NCBI RefSeq assembly: GCF_019320115.1
Contig: NC_089586.1
Location: forward strand, 3,992,804-4,056,803
Direction of reading: 5' to 3'
Source: Miscanthus floridulus
Taxonomy: Eukaryota > Streptophyta > Magnoliopsida > Poales > Poaceae
Length of the DNA: 64,000 bases
The position numbers and the translations under genes were made by a program. Positions 54,665-64,000 of this stretch are shown in pieces; the stretch's first letter is position 1; the number at the start of each line of letters is the position of its first letter. The notes under the pieces are model-generated. The model ran no database searches. It had not been told where the DNA came from and worked only from the letters and a program-made list of their open reading frames with translations.

Positions 54665-55917
54665 TGTCGGTGCAGAAAGTGAGCAACAAGTAAATATTTG
54701 TAGTTTTGCTGTACGTTGTGATTGGAGGTGGCCTAGCACTCAATGACATAGGGTTTATATTGGTTCAGGCAATGTGCCCTACGTCCAGTTTGAGTCGGTC
54801 GGTGACTTTATTCTAGAGCCCAGGTGCTCAAAGTTTGCGGTGGGGTTACAAATAAGAAGGAGAAAGATGGGGTGTACAAGAGGTCCGATCGGCTCTGGTC
54901 AGAAGGGCCGAGAGCGACAGGGGCTCCGCTATGAGCTAAGTGTTCAAGTGAGTGCTTGAGGTCTGAACCTAGTGGTTCTGTGGTTGTGAGCTAGTGAACT
55001 TGATTGATCTGGATTCACCTTTGATCAACCTAGATCAACTGAGACTTTTGGGAGAGAGTGCATCCCCTTTTATAGATGAAGGGGATGGCCTCACAAGTGA
55101 GAGGGAGAGAGTACGAATGCTTCTAAGTCTTGTTGCCCATGTCGGTGGGCACAATATGATGGCAGGCCCCCACAACACAGTTGGATGTCGGATGCACGTG
55201 GGAGGCTACATCGTTTTGTTCAAGTATGGCAGATGTTGGTACCTGCTATACTATTGATGCCCAGAGGCATATGAGGAGTTTCACCATGTTCACTCGGTAT
55301 AGTAAATGTCGGCGCCCATAACACTATCGATGCCTAGAGGCATGTGGGGGCCTTACCGTATGGGAGTTAATAGCGCTCACAATACTATAGAGAAAAATAT
55401 CAGCGCTTACAACACTATTTGTGTCAGGGAGGTTGCAGAATACTATTTCTATAGGTGTATAGGGTATAGTCCCTGATATTGTGGTTTGATTTGTGTGCCT
55501 TGTTTTGCTTTCTCCGTCCATTCCCTGGTCTTTTCTGAGCGGGCGTCCCTGGTCGATCGGTTCTAGTCGGCTCTGGTTGAGCCAGTCGAAGAAGAGCAGT
55601 GATAGGGTCTTTGCATACCTCGGTCGGAGATGTGGGGTTGGAGTTAGAGGTAGTGTTTTGCCAGGCCTTCCGGTTGGAGAGATCGTCTAGAGGTGAGCTG
55701 GAGATCGAAACGGGCGCTCCGGTCAGAGAGGTGGGCTAGAGTCAGAAGGCGGGTGCCGTTCCTCCTTGGCTAGACTTTTTGGTCGGTGATTAGATTGCCC
55801 TTCTAGCCTGTCATTCAGATATTTAGGCCAGCCCATGAGTTGCACATTTTGTCTATTTGGGCCGAGCTTTTGTTAGGAAGCCGGTCCATAAGGGACCTTA
55901 GGTTTATGAACCCGATA
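54665..55917 (-). repeat. Tat-clade gypsy 3' LTR
   Basis: On the minus strand it begins TATCGGGTTCATAAACC at 55917 (usual TGTCGG start, one base changed) and ends CACTTTCTGCACCGACA at 54665. The minus-strand TATA box is at 55067-55074. The polypurine tract adjoins at the right. The left edge is chosen from the CACCGACA end typical of the group. The partner LTR lies beyond the window, so the target duplication cannot be checked. Confidence 0.65.
55067..55074 (-). promoter_or_regulatory. Tat LTR TATA box
   Basis: Minus strand CTATAAAAGGGGATGC is a strong TATA context inside the LTR. Confidence 0.6.
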
Positions 55918-55930
55918 GGAGCCCCCGAGC
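55918..55930 (-). other. Tat polypurine tract
   Basis: Minus strand GCTCGGGGGCTCC directly precedes the LTR start. Confidence 0.65.
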
Positions 55931-56527
55931 CCCCGAGCGATTCAGGTAGAGTCATCTAGGGGATTTTTGCCTCGACAGCGGGTGCACGCAAGCGCACCCA
56001 TGGGTGTAGCCCTGAGCCCCCGGGTGGTTTGGGCAGAACCATCTGAGGGGTTTTCATGTTGCTGGCGGGGGAGGTTTTTCTTTTGTCAGCGGGTGCATGC
56101 GAGCGCACCCGCGGGTGCAGCCCCCAAGCCCTAGGGGCGATTCGGGTAGAATTGTTTGGGGGTGTTTGTCAGCGAGCATGTGTGCATGTTTTTTAGTTGA
56201 GATGGAGTTGTCAACCAAGGCGTCGTTGCATAGCCGAGGTGGTTTATTTTTTAGGGATTGGGAGAGACGGAGCTCGTGGATCCTGGCGTCGATGCGCACT
56301 GTGGGATCAGGCGAGGCAGTTAGTCAAGGGATCAGACGAGATAGAGCTCGCTAGTCCTAGCATCGGTGTGTGCCATGGGATCGAACAAGTCGGAGTCGTG
56401 GATCCTAGCCTCGGTGTAGTCTATGCAGCTAAGGTAGGTAGGTAGTTAGTTTAGGGATCGATTGTGATGGAGCTCACTGATCCTGGTGTCGGTGCATGTC
56501 GTGGGATTGGGTGAGTCAGAGTCATGG

Positions 56528-56815
56528 ATCCTAATGGGGTGAGTTCGGGGTCATAGACCTAGGTGTTTTTTTGGTGTGCAGTCGAAGCGTAGCTGGATGG
56601 GGTGAGTTCAGGGTCATAGACCTAGGTAGCTTTGGAGTGCAGTCGAAGCATAGTTGGATGGGGCGAGTTTGGGGTCGTAGACCTAGGTAGTTTTGGAGTG
56701 GAGTCGAAGCGTAGCTGGATGGGGAGAGTTTAGGGTCGCAGACCCAAGTAGTTTTGGAGCGTAGTCAAAGCATAGCTAGATGGGGCGAGTTTGGGGTCGC
56801 AAACCTAGACGTTTT
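56528..56815. repeat. About 60-bp tandem array, five units
   Basis: Units built on GATGGGGCGAGTTTGGGGTC and GTAGACCTAGGTAGTTTTGG and AGTCGAAGCGTAGCTG start near 56530, 56593, 56653, 56714 and 56774. Variants are point changes with little length change. Confidence 0.8.
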
Positions 56816-57977
56816 GTGTTTTGAGCCATCGAGCCCTGTTGGGCTTTAGTAGGGGTCGATTTGAGTTGTGTGTGTTACCTCGTCCTCAGTTCCTCACAAC
56901 TAGAGGGGCTAAGTTTTGTCGCTTGTCCTAATTGCTCGGGCTCGAGTGACGTGCTCGGTGAGTTCACTAACGGGTATGATCGAGTGGAATCAGGGTCCAT
57001 CATTCATGACAGGGTCGACATAGCCCTCTTATGACATTCCACTGCTCCTTTACCTACAACTCGGCAGATGTCTGGGTCATTCTAGAGACCACCCCGGGTG
57101 GCCTAATGGCCTCCCCTCGATGGAGGTTCTGTGGGCTTAGCAGAGGCTTAGGATCGAACAAGAAGGTTGAGATGACCCTATCTACTAGACTGGGTGAGGG
57201 CCACATGGGGCTCATCTATGTTTTTCTCCCCTGGCTCTGTTTGACATGGGGCAGCCTCGAGCCCTTTGCAGGTTAGACTTCGAACCTCGGTCGGTCATTG
57301 CTCATGTCGAATGAGGCAACTGTCACTTTGTGACGTAACACAGAGCATTGTGATGCATTTTGCTGCATGTGCGATGCTTAGTTCAGGAGCCCCCAGGCGG
57401 TTTAGGGCCCGAATCATCCGAGGGGCATGGGCATATGGAATGAATGCACGTATAAATGTATGAAATGATTTATAAAGAAATAGCGGGGGGTCAGTAGTGT
57501 TACCTTGATGACTCGAGTGATGGGGTTTGGAGAGCTTCAGTAAAAAATGTCCAACCGAGACCCGTGCTCCTCGTTCGTGATGGAGTTGGCATGGCCTACA
57601 TGGGGCGTCCCTTCGCTCCCTACTAGTCTCTCGGTGTGTTTTTCTAAGCCGTTCGATCGACTTAGGAAGCCCAATGGTCTCTCCCAACGGAGATCCTATT
57701 TTGGTTTTTTCCAAGACCTGCCTGGGGATGTAGAGAGTTGCTTGCATGTGGTGACACTTCGGTTTTCATGCCTAGTCATGCGATAGTGGTGGGCCATACC
57801 CAGGCCACGTTTTGTCTTACCAGGCAGCGTTTCATCTGACCAGGTGTCGTTCCATCGGTCAGCGTGCATCCCATCGGTCAGGGTGTGTCCTATCATTTTC
57901 TGTCTGCATTGAATGGGGGAAGGGAGAGAGTTTTTCGCTCTGATCTTTTGCCCCTCTTCGGCTATCGAGTTTCTTCC

Positions 57978-57986
57978 TTAAATAGG
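57978..57986 (+). promoter_or_regulatory. Candidate antisense TATA box in the Tat element
   Basis: TTAAATAGGGGGAGGGAG on the plus strand lies about 160 bases before the ATG at 58138, with a CT-rich leader between. This parallels the layout at 1264-1419. Confidence 0.35.
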
Positions 57987-58137
57987 GGGAGGGAGAGCGC
58001 TCTCCGTCGTAGTCCTTTGCCTATTCTCTAACTATTGTCTCTCTTCCTTCTTCCTCCTCACCGAGAGTGCATGTATGCCATGGTGGTTCCAAAGTGAGAG
58101 AGGGGATGAGTGAGGGGGAGGACTTATAGATCCTTTC

Positions 58138-58527
58138 ATGAATCTAAAGCGTGATGTCGGGCTAGAGGCTACCTGGGGCAGTGCAGGCCATCTCTACCTA
58201 AGAAGGGGCGGCTTCCACCAAAGGGGATGGCATGTTGGATTCGTCTATGAGGCATTCTTCAGGATGGAGCCATGTGTGGACTTTCTCCGATGGATCTTCA
58301 TTGGACGAGCCTTGTTGGAGGGGAAGTTGCTCATGATCATGTCGGTGGAGGGTTCTATGCCTGTAGCTGCTCAGGTTGGCCAGTTCATAAAGTTTGATGA
58401 GATCTCTTCCAGCCATGGCGGCTGTACCTCGGTAGCGGCGTCCCTACCTAGGAGATGCCTCAACTATATGAGAAGGTCAGGAGCTCCATGCTCTTCTTCT
58501 GAGCATCTATGGGTGCGACATCCTTGA
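58138..58527 (+). pseudogene. Antisense additional ORF of the Tat element (PF04195-like remnant)
   Basis: The frame runs antisense to the element's own gag-pol. The segment GFVYEAFFRMEPCVDFLRWIF resembles the FVHLCEAFLGI.PH..L..YFF core of the gypsy-type (PF04195) domain; the rest is not clearly alignable. Tat elements are known to carry such an ORF between pol and the 3' LTR. The start at 58138 is the first Met of the frame. Degraded; a chance match to the short core is possible. Confidence 0.4.
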
Positions 58528-58632
58528 GGTACCCATTACGTTCGCTGAAGTCGAGGGGACGGAACCGGGTGGGTCCCTTGAGGTACCCGTTGCGCTCGCT
58601 AAAGTCGAGGGAACAGAACCAGGCGGGGCCCC
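58524..58632. repeat. Direct repeat, two units of about 50 bp
   Basis: CTTGAGGTACCCATTACGTT and CTTGAGGTACCCGTTGCGCT each lead into GCT.AAGTCGAGGG and a GAACC.GG.GGG phrase. Non-coding. Confidence 0.7.
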
Positions 58633-59235
58633 TATAGCGGTTGCTACATCTGGTGGCGTGTGCCATGGTAGTATTTGGAGTAGTAGTAGAAAATGTAATA
58701 GTTGAGTTTGTGGGTGAGTCCCCGTGTGAACAGTTTTTTGTATCAATGAATACATCAGTGCTGCTTTTGTGATAGAATCACTATCTGTGCCTTATTTTTA
58801 TCCTAGCATAGCTATTGTTTTTGTCCTTTCCTTTTCACACATGCCCATTAGTTCCGTAGGCTATAGTTTTTTAAGAGCCTAGTCATGGCCCATGGGGCTT
58901 GACTGCTCGTAACCGTAGGTCATGGCGGGGTGCGTTCGATTAGGAGTAAGAACAAAGTTATGTAGGACAATCAAAGGAAAAGGAATGCGCTTCCTTTTGG
59001 GGTCGAAGTTGTTTACCATGTGACAGTAAAAAAGAGAGTAAAAAGGAGAGGTAGTATTTAGTATTGTACCCTCATGGAGCCCCTGAGCACCCTAGGCTAA
59101 AAGTGTTCGGGCTGGGGTGCTTTATAGGGGCAAGTTTGACTAAAAAAGCGGTAAGACCAAATTTTAGGGGGGAAAACGACGTAGCTGTTCAATGTTTTAA
59201 GTGTTGGTGAGAACGTTGCCATTGTTGCCCTCTAG
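58633..59235. other. Tat non-coding spacer before integrase
   Basis: No domain found. CTCATGGAGCCCCTGAGCACC near 59070 is another polypurine-like phrase. Confidence 0.4.
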
Positions 59236-59541
59236 TCAGTAGGTGCCCGGTCGGATTACTTCGGTCACCGTATAGGGCCCTTCCCATGGTGGAGAGAGTT
59301 TGTGTTTTTCCTTCATTGATTGGGTCCTCCGGAGTACGAGATCGCCGACTTTGAGTATCCTCCCCCTGATCTTCCTTTCATGGTACCTGTGCAGGGTTTG
59401 TTGGTAGTGAGCAGAATGGATGATGGTTGTCTCGCGGGCCTCTTCAAGCAAGTCGACTGCGTCTTGCTGAGCCTCCGTGGCTTGGTCGTGGTCGAAAGCC
59501 TTCACTCTTAGGGCACCATGGTCGAGGTCAGAGGGAAGCAC
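59236..59541 (-). pseudogene. Tat integrase C-terminal region
   Basis: The frame reads AVLPSDLDHGALRVKAFDHD, then HRYHERKIRGRILKVGDLVL and PPWEGPYTVTEVIRPGTY, the usual integrase tail of Tat elements. The frame differs from the catalytic core at 59730, so at least one frameshift lies between about 59545 and 59730. Confidence 0.85.
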
Positions 59542-59544
59542 TGC

Positions 59545-60260
59545 CTCAGCTTCATAGGCCAGAAAGAAGGGTGTGAACCCTATGGATCAGTTTGGGTCAT
59601 TCTCAGGCTCTAGAGGATTGTTGGGACCTCTACAATCCATCGCCCGACGTATTTGTTGAGTCGATCGAAGATGCATGATTTAAGTCCTTGGAGGACCATG
59701 CCATTGGCATGCTCGACCTAACCGTTAGTTCATGGATGTCCGATTGAGGCCCAGTCGATCCTGATGTCGTATCCACCACTGAAGTCTAGGAACTTCTTTT
59801 TGGTGAAGTTAGTCCCATGGTCGATGATGTTACAGTTAGGAACGCCAAACCGATAGATGATGTCGAGGAAGAATTTGACTGACTCTTCTAAATAGATGTT
59901 GGTGATGTGCTTAGCCTCTATCCACTTGGTGAACTTGTCGACTACTACGAGTAGGTGAGTGAAGCCACCTAGGCCCTTTTTGAGGGGTCCCACCATGTCG
60001 AGGCCCTAGACCGTGAATGGACAGGTGATGGGGATGGTTTGGAGCTCCTGTGCCGACAAATGGGTTTGCCGAGCGTAGAACTGGTATCCTTTACACCTAC
60101 GGACGACCTCCTCAGCATCTCGTAGCACGGTGGGATAGTAAAAACCATGGTGAAAGGCTTTTTCGACCAGCGATCTTGAGGCCACATGATGTCTGAAAAA
60201 TCTTGGCATGGACCTCGAGGAGGAGCTGCTTCCCCTAGTTGGTTGGGATGCACTTCATGT
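59545..60260 (-). pseudogene. Tat integrase zinc-binding and catalytic core, broken
   Basis: One frame holds the end of the zinc domain (CKGYQFYARQTHLSAQ), TAG, then DMVGPL and LLVVVDKFTKWIEAKHI with the first catalytic Asp, and FGVPNCNIIDHGTNFTKKKF with the second Asp region. A stop follows after DWASIGHP, and the Glu region reads HANGMVLQGLK. The frame is shifted relative to RNase H upstream (break near 60210-60280) and to the C-terminal part downstream. Confidence 0.8.
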
Positions 60261-60669
60261 GTACCCCTGATGGACTCCATTTGTAGAGCTCATCACCGAA
60301 TGCGTTGAAGGTCTTAGCGCATCGAGCGATCCATCGGGCTTTAGTCCTTTCGGGCAGGAGAACCTCCTCGAGGAGGTAGGCAAGTAGCGGTGCTCGCTAG
60401 TCGGTTTGATTGAGTGCCAATACGGTGACGTTTGTGGGTGATGTCATCATGGAGGTACTGGGATCGGAGCCCCCGAGCACCGGCTTGGCGTTGGGGTCAG
60501 AGCCCCTGGGTGATGAATTGGCATCGAGGTCGAAGCCCTCGAGCGCCGACTGGGCATCGGGGTGTGTCTAGATCGGACCTTCTAGGATGCAGGCGGACAG
60601 CTCATGGACGTCATTGATGAAGACCCCACTTGGGGATGGATCCCGCCTGGCGGCCAATTTTGCAAGAAA

Positions 60670-61092
60670 ATCGGTGGCATCATTGTCCCTTCGAGGGACA
60701 TGATGTAGCTCGATCCCCTAGAATTTGTCCTCGAGCTTGTGCACCTCTTGGCAGTATGCTGCCATGAGGGGGCTTTTGTAGGAGGACTCCTTCATGACTT
60801 GATCAATGACTAGCTCTGAGTCACCATGAATGTAGAGTCGAGTAGCACCGAGCTCGATGGCAATGCGTAGTCCATTAATGAGGGCCTCATACTCCACGGC
60901 ATTGTTTGAAGCTGAAAAGTGGAGGCGGATGGTGTAGTGGAGCTTACTCACATCCAGGGAGATCAAAACCACTCTAGCCCCTGAGTTGGGCGCCATTACG
61001 GACCCGTCGAAGTACATTGTCCAGTACTCATGGGTGACATCTATGGTCGGTAGCTGTACCTCTGTCCATTCGTCGACAAAGTCTGCGAGAGC
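60670..61092 (-). pseudogene. Tat RNase H (plant archaeal-type RNH)
   Basis: WTMYFDGSVMAPNSGARVVL, then NNAVEYEALINGLRIAIELG and LYIHGDSELVIDQVM show the D...E...D catalytic set of the RNase H found in Tat elements. A TAG follows KLEDKF and another precedes ALADFVDEW. Confidence 0.85.
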
Positions 61093-62466
61093 CTAAGATT
61101 TAATGGTGGTATAGGGGATGTACCTCATGTCATGGCCCATGAGTTTGAGTGCCCACTTAGAGATCCATCCCATGACGTCACAGTTGCGGATGATGTCCCC
61201 AAGTGGGTATGAAGTGATGACCGTGACTTCGTGGTCGATAAAGTAGTGTAGGAGCTTCTGGGTCGCCATCAGCACGGTGTATAGGAGTTTCTGCACCTAG
61301 GGGTATTGGACCTTGGGGTCGGTGAGTACTTCCCCGACAACATATACGGGCCGCTGGACCTTAAGTTGGTGTCTCGGCTCCTCCCTTTCGACAACCAGCG
61401 CGGTGCTTACCACATGGTTGCTGGCCACGATGTAGAGGAGAAGGGGTTCTCCCTGTTCGGGAGCAACGAGGATAGGGGCTGACGTCAGGGATGCTTTAAG
61501 GCTCTCTAGGGCATGTTGGGCTTCCTCAGTCTAGACGAAAGTGTCCGTCTTTTTGAGGAGCTTGTAGAGTGGCATCCCCCGTTCGCTAAGCTAGGAGATG
61601 AATTGACTTAGGGGAGCCAGACAGCTCGTGAGCCTTTGCACGCCCTTGACATTGCGTATGGGACCCATGTTGGAGATGGTCATGATTTTTTAGGGGTTGG
61701 CCTCGATGCCGTGCTCGGACATAATTTATCCTAGCAGCTTCCTCTTTGGAACCTCGAAAACACATTTTTTGGGATTCAGCCTGATGTTGAATCTTCGGAG
61801 GTTCATGAATATTGCGGCCAAGTTTGTGATCAGGTCACAGGCTTGAGTTGTTTTGACCACTATGTCGTCAATATAGACGGCGATCGTTGGTCTTGGCTGC
61901 TCGGTTTGGTCAGGCTGATCGAGTGGGTCGATTTGGTCGACGAAGCATTGCTACATGCACCTTTGGTAGGTGGCACCAATATTCTTCAAGCCGAATGGCA
62001 TGGTTACATAGCAATACAAACCATATAGGGTGATGAATGAGGTTGCGAGCTAATCAGACTCTTTCATCGTGATCTGGTGATAGCCTGAGTAGGCATCCAG
62101 AAAGTAGAGGATCTCACAGCCTGAGGTGGAGTCGACTATCTAGTCTATGCGCGGCAAAGAAAAGTGATCCTTTGGACATGCTTTATTGAGGCTAGTATAA
62201 TCAACGCACATTCTCTACTTCTCGGTCTTGTTTTTAACAAGAATAGGATTGGCAAGCCAGTCGGAGTGGAATATCTCTCTGATGAATTCGGCTGCCAGGA
62301 GTTTGGCGATCTCTTCGCCTATGGCCCTACGCTGCTTGGTGGGCTTCAAGCCCGAGATGAGGTGCAGTGCATGCTCGGCGACCTCCCGTGGTATGCCTAG
62401 CATGTCAAAAGGCTGCCATGCAAAGACATCACGGTTGTCGCTTAGGAAGTCGACGAGCTTACGTTC
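61093..62466 (-). pseudogene. Tat reverse transcriptase with first RNase H, many stops
   Basis: Read in one register (the same as gag and protease): RRAIGEEIAKLLAAEFIREI, RMCVDYTSLNKACPKDHFSL, LYFLDAYSGYHQI and the catalytic VYIDDIVVKTTQ. The RNase H-like connection follows. More than ten in-frame stops interrupt it, most of them TAG. No net frameshift is evident from gag at 63510 to 61093. Confidence 0.85.
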
Positions 62467-63036
62467 CTATTTGGCCGAGAGCTGGGTCCCAATCCAAACC
62501 ATCTTTGTTGGGTCGGTGGGGTCGATTCCCACCGCCTTGGTTTCCTCGAGCGATCGGAAGGATATTAAGGAGGTTGGTTTGTTACATTCTGGGACTACCA
62601 GGATCAGTGATTCCCCAAGCCATGGGAGCTCGGATGAGTTGACGACCGCAGTGGTGAGCTTGTAGTGCTCGCGGTCGCACGTGAAGGCGTGCGAGAAGGC
62701 GCTGCTCATGGTGATGACATCGTTTGGTCCCGACATCTTCAACTTGAGGTAGGTGTAGTTGGGGATTGCCATGAATTTTGCATAGCATGGCTGCCCTAAG
62801 ATGGTGTGGTAGGACCCTAGAAAGTCCACCACTTCAAAGGTGAGGACCTCTGAGCAGAAGTTAGCTCGGCTGCTGAACGTGATGGGCAGGTCGATCTGCT
62901 CGAGAGGGTATGCCTGCGCTCCTAGGATCACTCCGTGGAAGGAAGAGCCCGCTAGGCGGAGCTCCGATCGAGGGATGCGTATGGCATCGAGGGTGTTGAT
63001 GTAGAGGATGTTGAACCCGCTACCTCCATCCATCAT
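62467..63036 (-). pseudogene. Tat aspartic protease region
   Basis: MMDGGSGFNILYINTLDAI carries the DGGS form of the aspartic protease active site common in Tat-type elements. LGSYHTILGQPCYAKF follows, the second conserved protease segment. The open stretch is 189 codons and ends at TAG just after TQLSAK. Confidence 0.85.
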
Positions 63037-63086
63037 CGCCTCGGTGAGGCGCTACTTGCAGACGATGGGATCAATGACGAGCGGGT

Positions 63087-64000
63087 AGCATCTTGGTCTC
63101 ACGACGTGGGAGGGATGGTCCCTCTAATCGAAGGTGATTGAAGATTCTAACCAACTGAGGAAGGAGGGGACACCCATCTCGGTGGCACATGCCTCCCTAT
63201 AGCGTACCTTGTGCTGGCGCTTGGACCAGATGATGTCGGATCTACCAAAGATCATGATGCATTCATCAACATCAAGGAAACCATCTCCATCCTTGCCCAC
63301 TGTGCCTCCTTTCTTGGCTGCCGCCTCTTTGTTGTCCCCTTCTTTTGGCCCGACGGCCTGTCGTAGGAAATGTTTGAGGAGCTCGTAGTCCTTGTAGAGG
63401 TGTTTAATGGGGTAGGCATGGTTGATGCATGGGCTATCCATGAGTTTGTTGAAGTGGTCAGGCAGGCCCTGTTGGGGCTGCTTGCCCGTGAGGTCAGTTG
63501 CGGCGACCAACGTGGTGTTGTTCGGTCGACGCTAGTCCTTTTTGTTCTTTTTGCCCCTCTATGTGGAGGGGCCCTCATCTTGGTCTGTGCGCTTGGCCTT
63601 GCCTTTGTCCCAGCCCCCGTTGAAGACCGCTCCGACCGCTTCCTCACTGAAGGTGTGGTTAGTGGTGACGTCGAGTAGGTCATGGGTGGTACGTGGCTTT
63701 CGGCATCCAAGCCTGTGGATCAAGGACTCGTAGGTCATCCTAGAGAGGAATGCGTTGATGACGTCTGCATCGACGACATCAGGGAGGGAGTTGCATCGTT
63801 GGGAGAACCTATAGATGTAGTCCCATAGGGACTCATTAGGCTCCTGCTGGCAACTCTTGAGGTCCTAGGAGTTCCCAGGGTAGACATACGTCCCCTAGAA
63901 ATTCCTGACGAAGACCCTCTTGAGGTCTGCCTAGTCGCAGATGCTATTATGTGGGAGGAATTCAAGCCATGCCCAAATATGTTCCCCCACGCAGATGGGG
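63087..64000 (-). pseudogene. Tat gag, 5' part outside the window
   Basis: Reads NFQGTYVYPGNS-type text with interrupting stops near 63860-63950, then CNSLPDVVDADVINAFLSRM, and LGCRKPRTTHDLLDVTTNHT. A later segment reads LMDSPCINHAYPIKHLYKDY and ECIMIFGRSDI. These are hallmark phrases of grass Tat gag C-terminal regions. Several in-frame stops. The N-terminus and 5' LTR lie beyond 64000. Confidence 0.75.

Larger units (their letters stand above)
55931..58137 (-). mobile_element. Tat 3' non-coding region with repeats
   Basis: A long non-coding stretch between integrase and 3' LTR, usual for Tat elements. At about 55975-56115 a unit with AGCGGGTGCA...GCGCACCC and GCAGCCCCCAAGCCC occurs twice. 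At 56290-56520 GATCCT.GC.TCGGTG units recur. The 60-base array is listed separately. Only shadow ORFs are seen. Confidence 0.55.

Overview
This 64-kb window looks like repeat-dense intergenic DNA of a grass, probably Andropogoneae (sorghum, sugarcane or Miscanthus relatives). That placement is inferred from the retrotransposon lineages present, from several MITE sequences that look familiar from grasses, and from LTR families with GACCGGACGC arrays. I see no bacterial or organellar genes, no rRNA or tRNA gene, and no host gene with recognisable domains. The best host candidate is a 48-codon secreted or membrane peptide ORF (9990-10136, minus) with a diverged relative at 5803-6054 (plus).

Layout. 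1-3550 is rearranged Ty3/gypsy (Tat-like) material: a gypsy-type ORF fragment with LTR sequence duplicated in tandem (823-bp unit), ending in a head-to-head inverted LTR pair. 3551-11807 is lower-copy DNA with several MITEs and a fold-back element. 11808-13689 is one LTR and the non-coding flank of a truncated Tat-like element. 13690-14130 is a MULE transposase fragment carrying a SWIM zinc finger. 14131-25640 is a SIRE/Maximus-like copia element on the minus strand that has gag, PBS and PPT but no pol; its 3' LTR is split by a 4.0-kb non-autonomous LTR element (14378-18407, target duplication CAATG). 25641-27103 is an Athila/Tat-like LTR end with a PBS. 27165-33690 is an old plus-strand Tekay-type LTR, itself split by a solo copia LTR (27399-29289, ACCTT). 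34244-48998 is a nearly complete minus-strand Tekay chromovirus (TSD GTCAG). 49004-54664 is older unclassified repeat DNA containing a second solo copia LTR (51647-53806, GTGAC). From 54665 to the window end is the 3' LTR, long non-coding region and degenerate pol/gag of a minus-strand Tat element whose 5' end lies outside.

The most striking content is inside the Tekay element. Upstream of gag, on the same strand, an extra ORF (44163-43174) starts with ARTKQTTRKSTGGRAPR, a near copy of the histone H3 tail, followed by a non-histone region, a basic patch, a coiled coil and an acidic tail. The same element encodes an integrase with a C-terminal chromodomain. Its gag-pol runs about 4.5 kb in a single frame with no net frameshift but nine nonsense codons, each one C-to-T change from a sense codon. 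This suggests decay mainly by cytosine deamination. A second coding candidate, a short ORF with an ELPEC..DHRP.SF core behind a possible 3' splice site, is shared by the old and the young Tekay LTRs.
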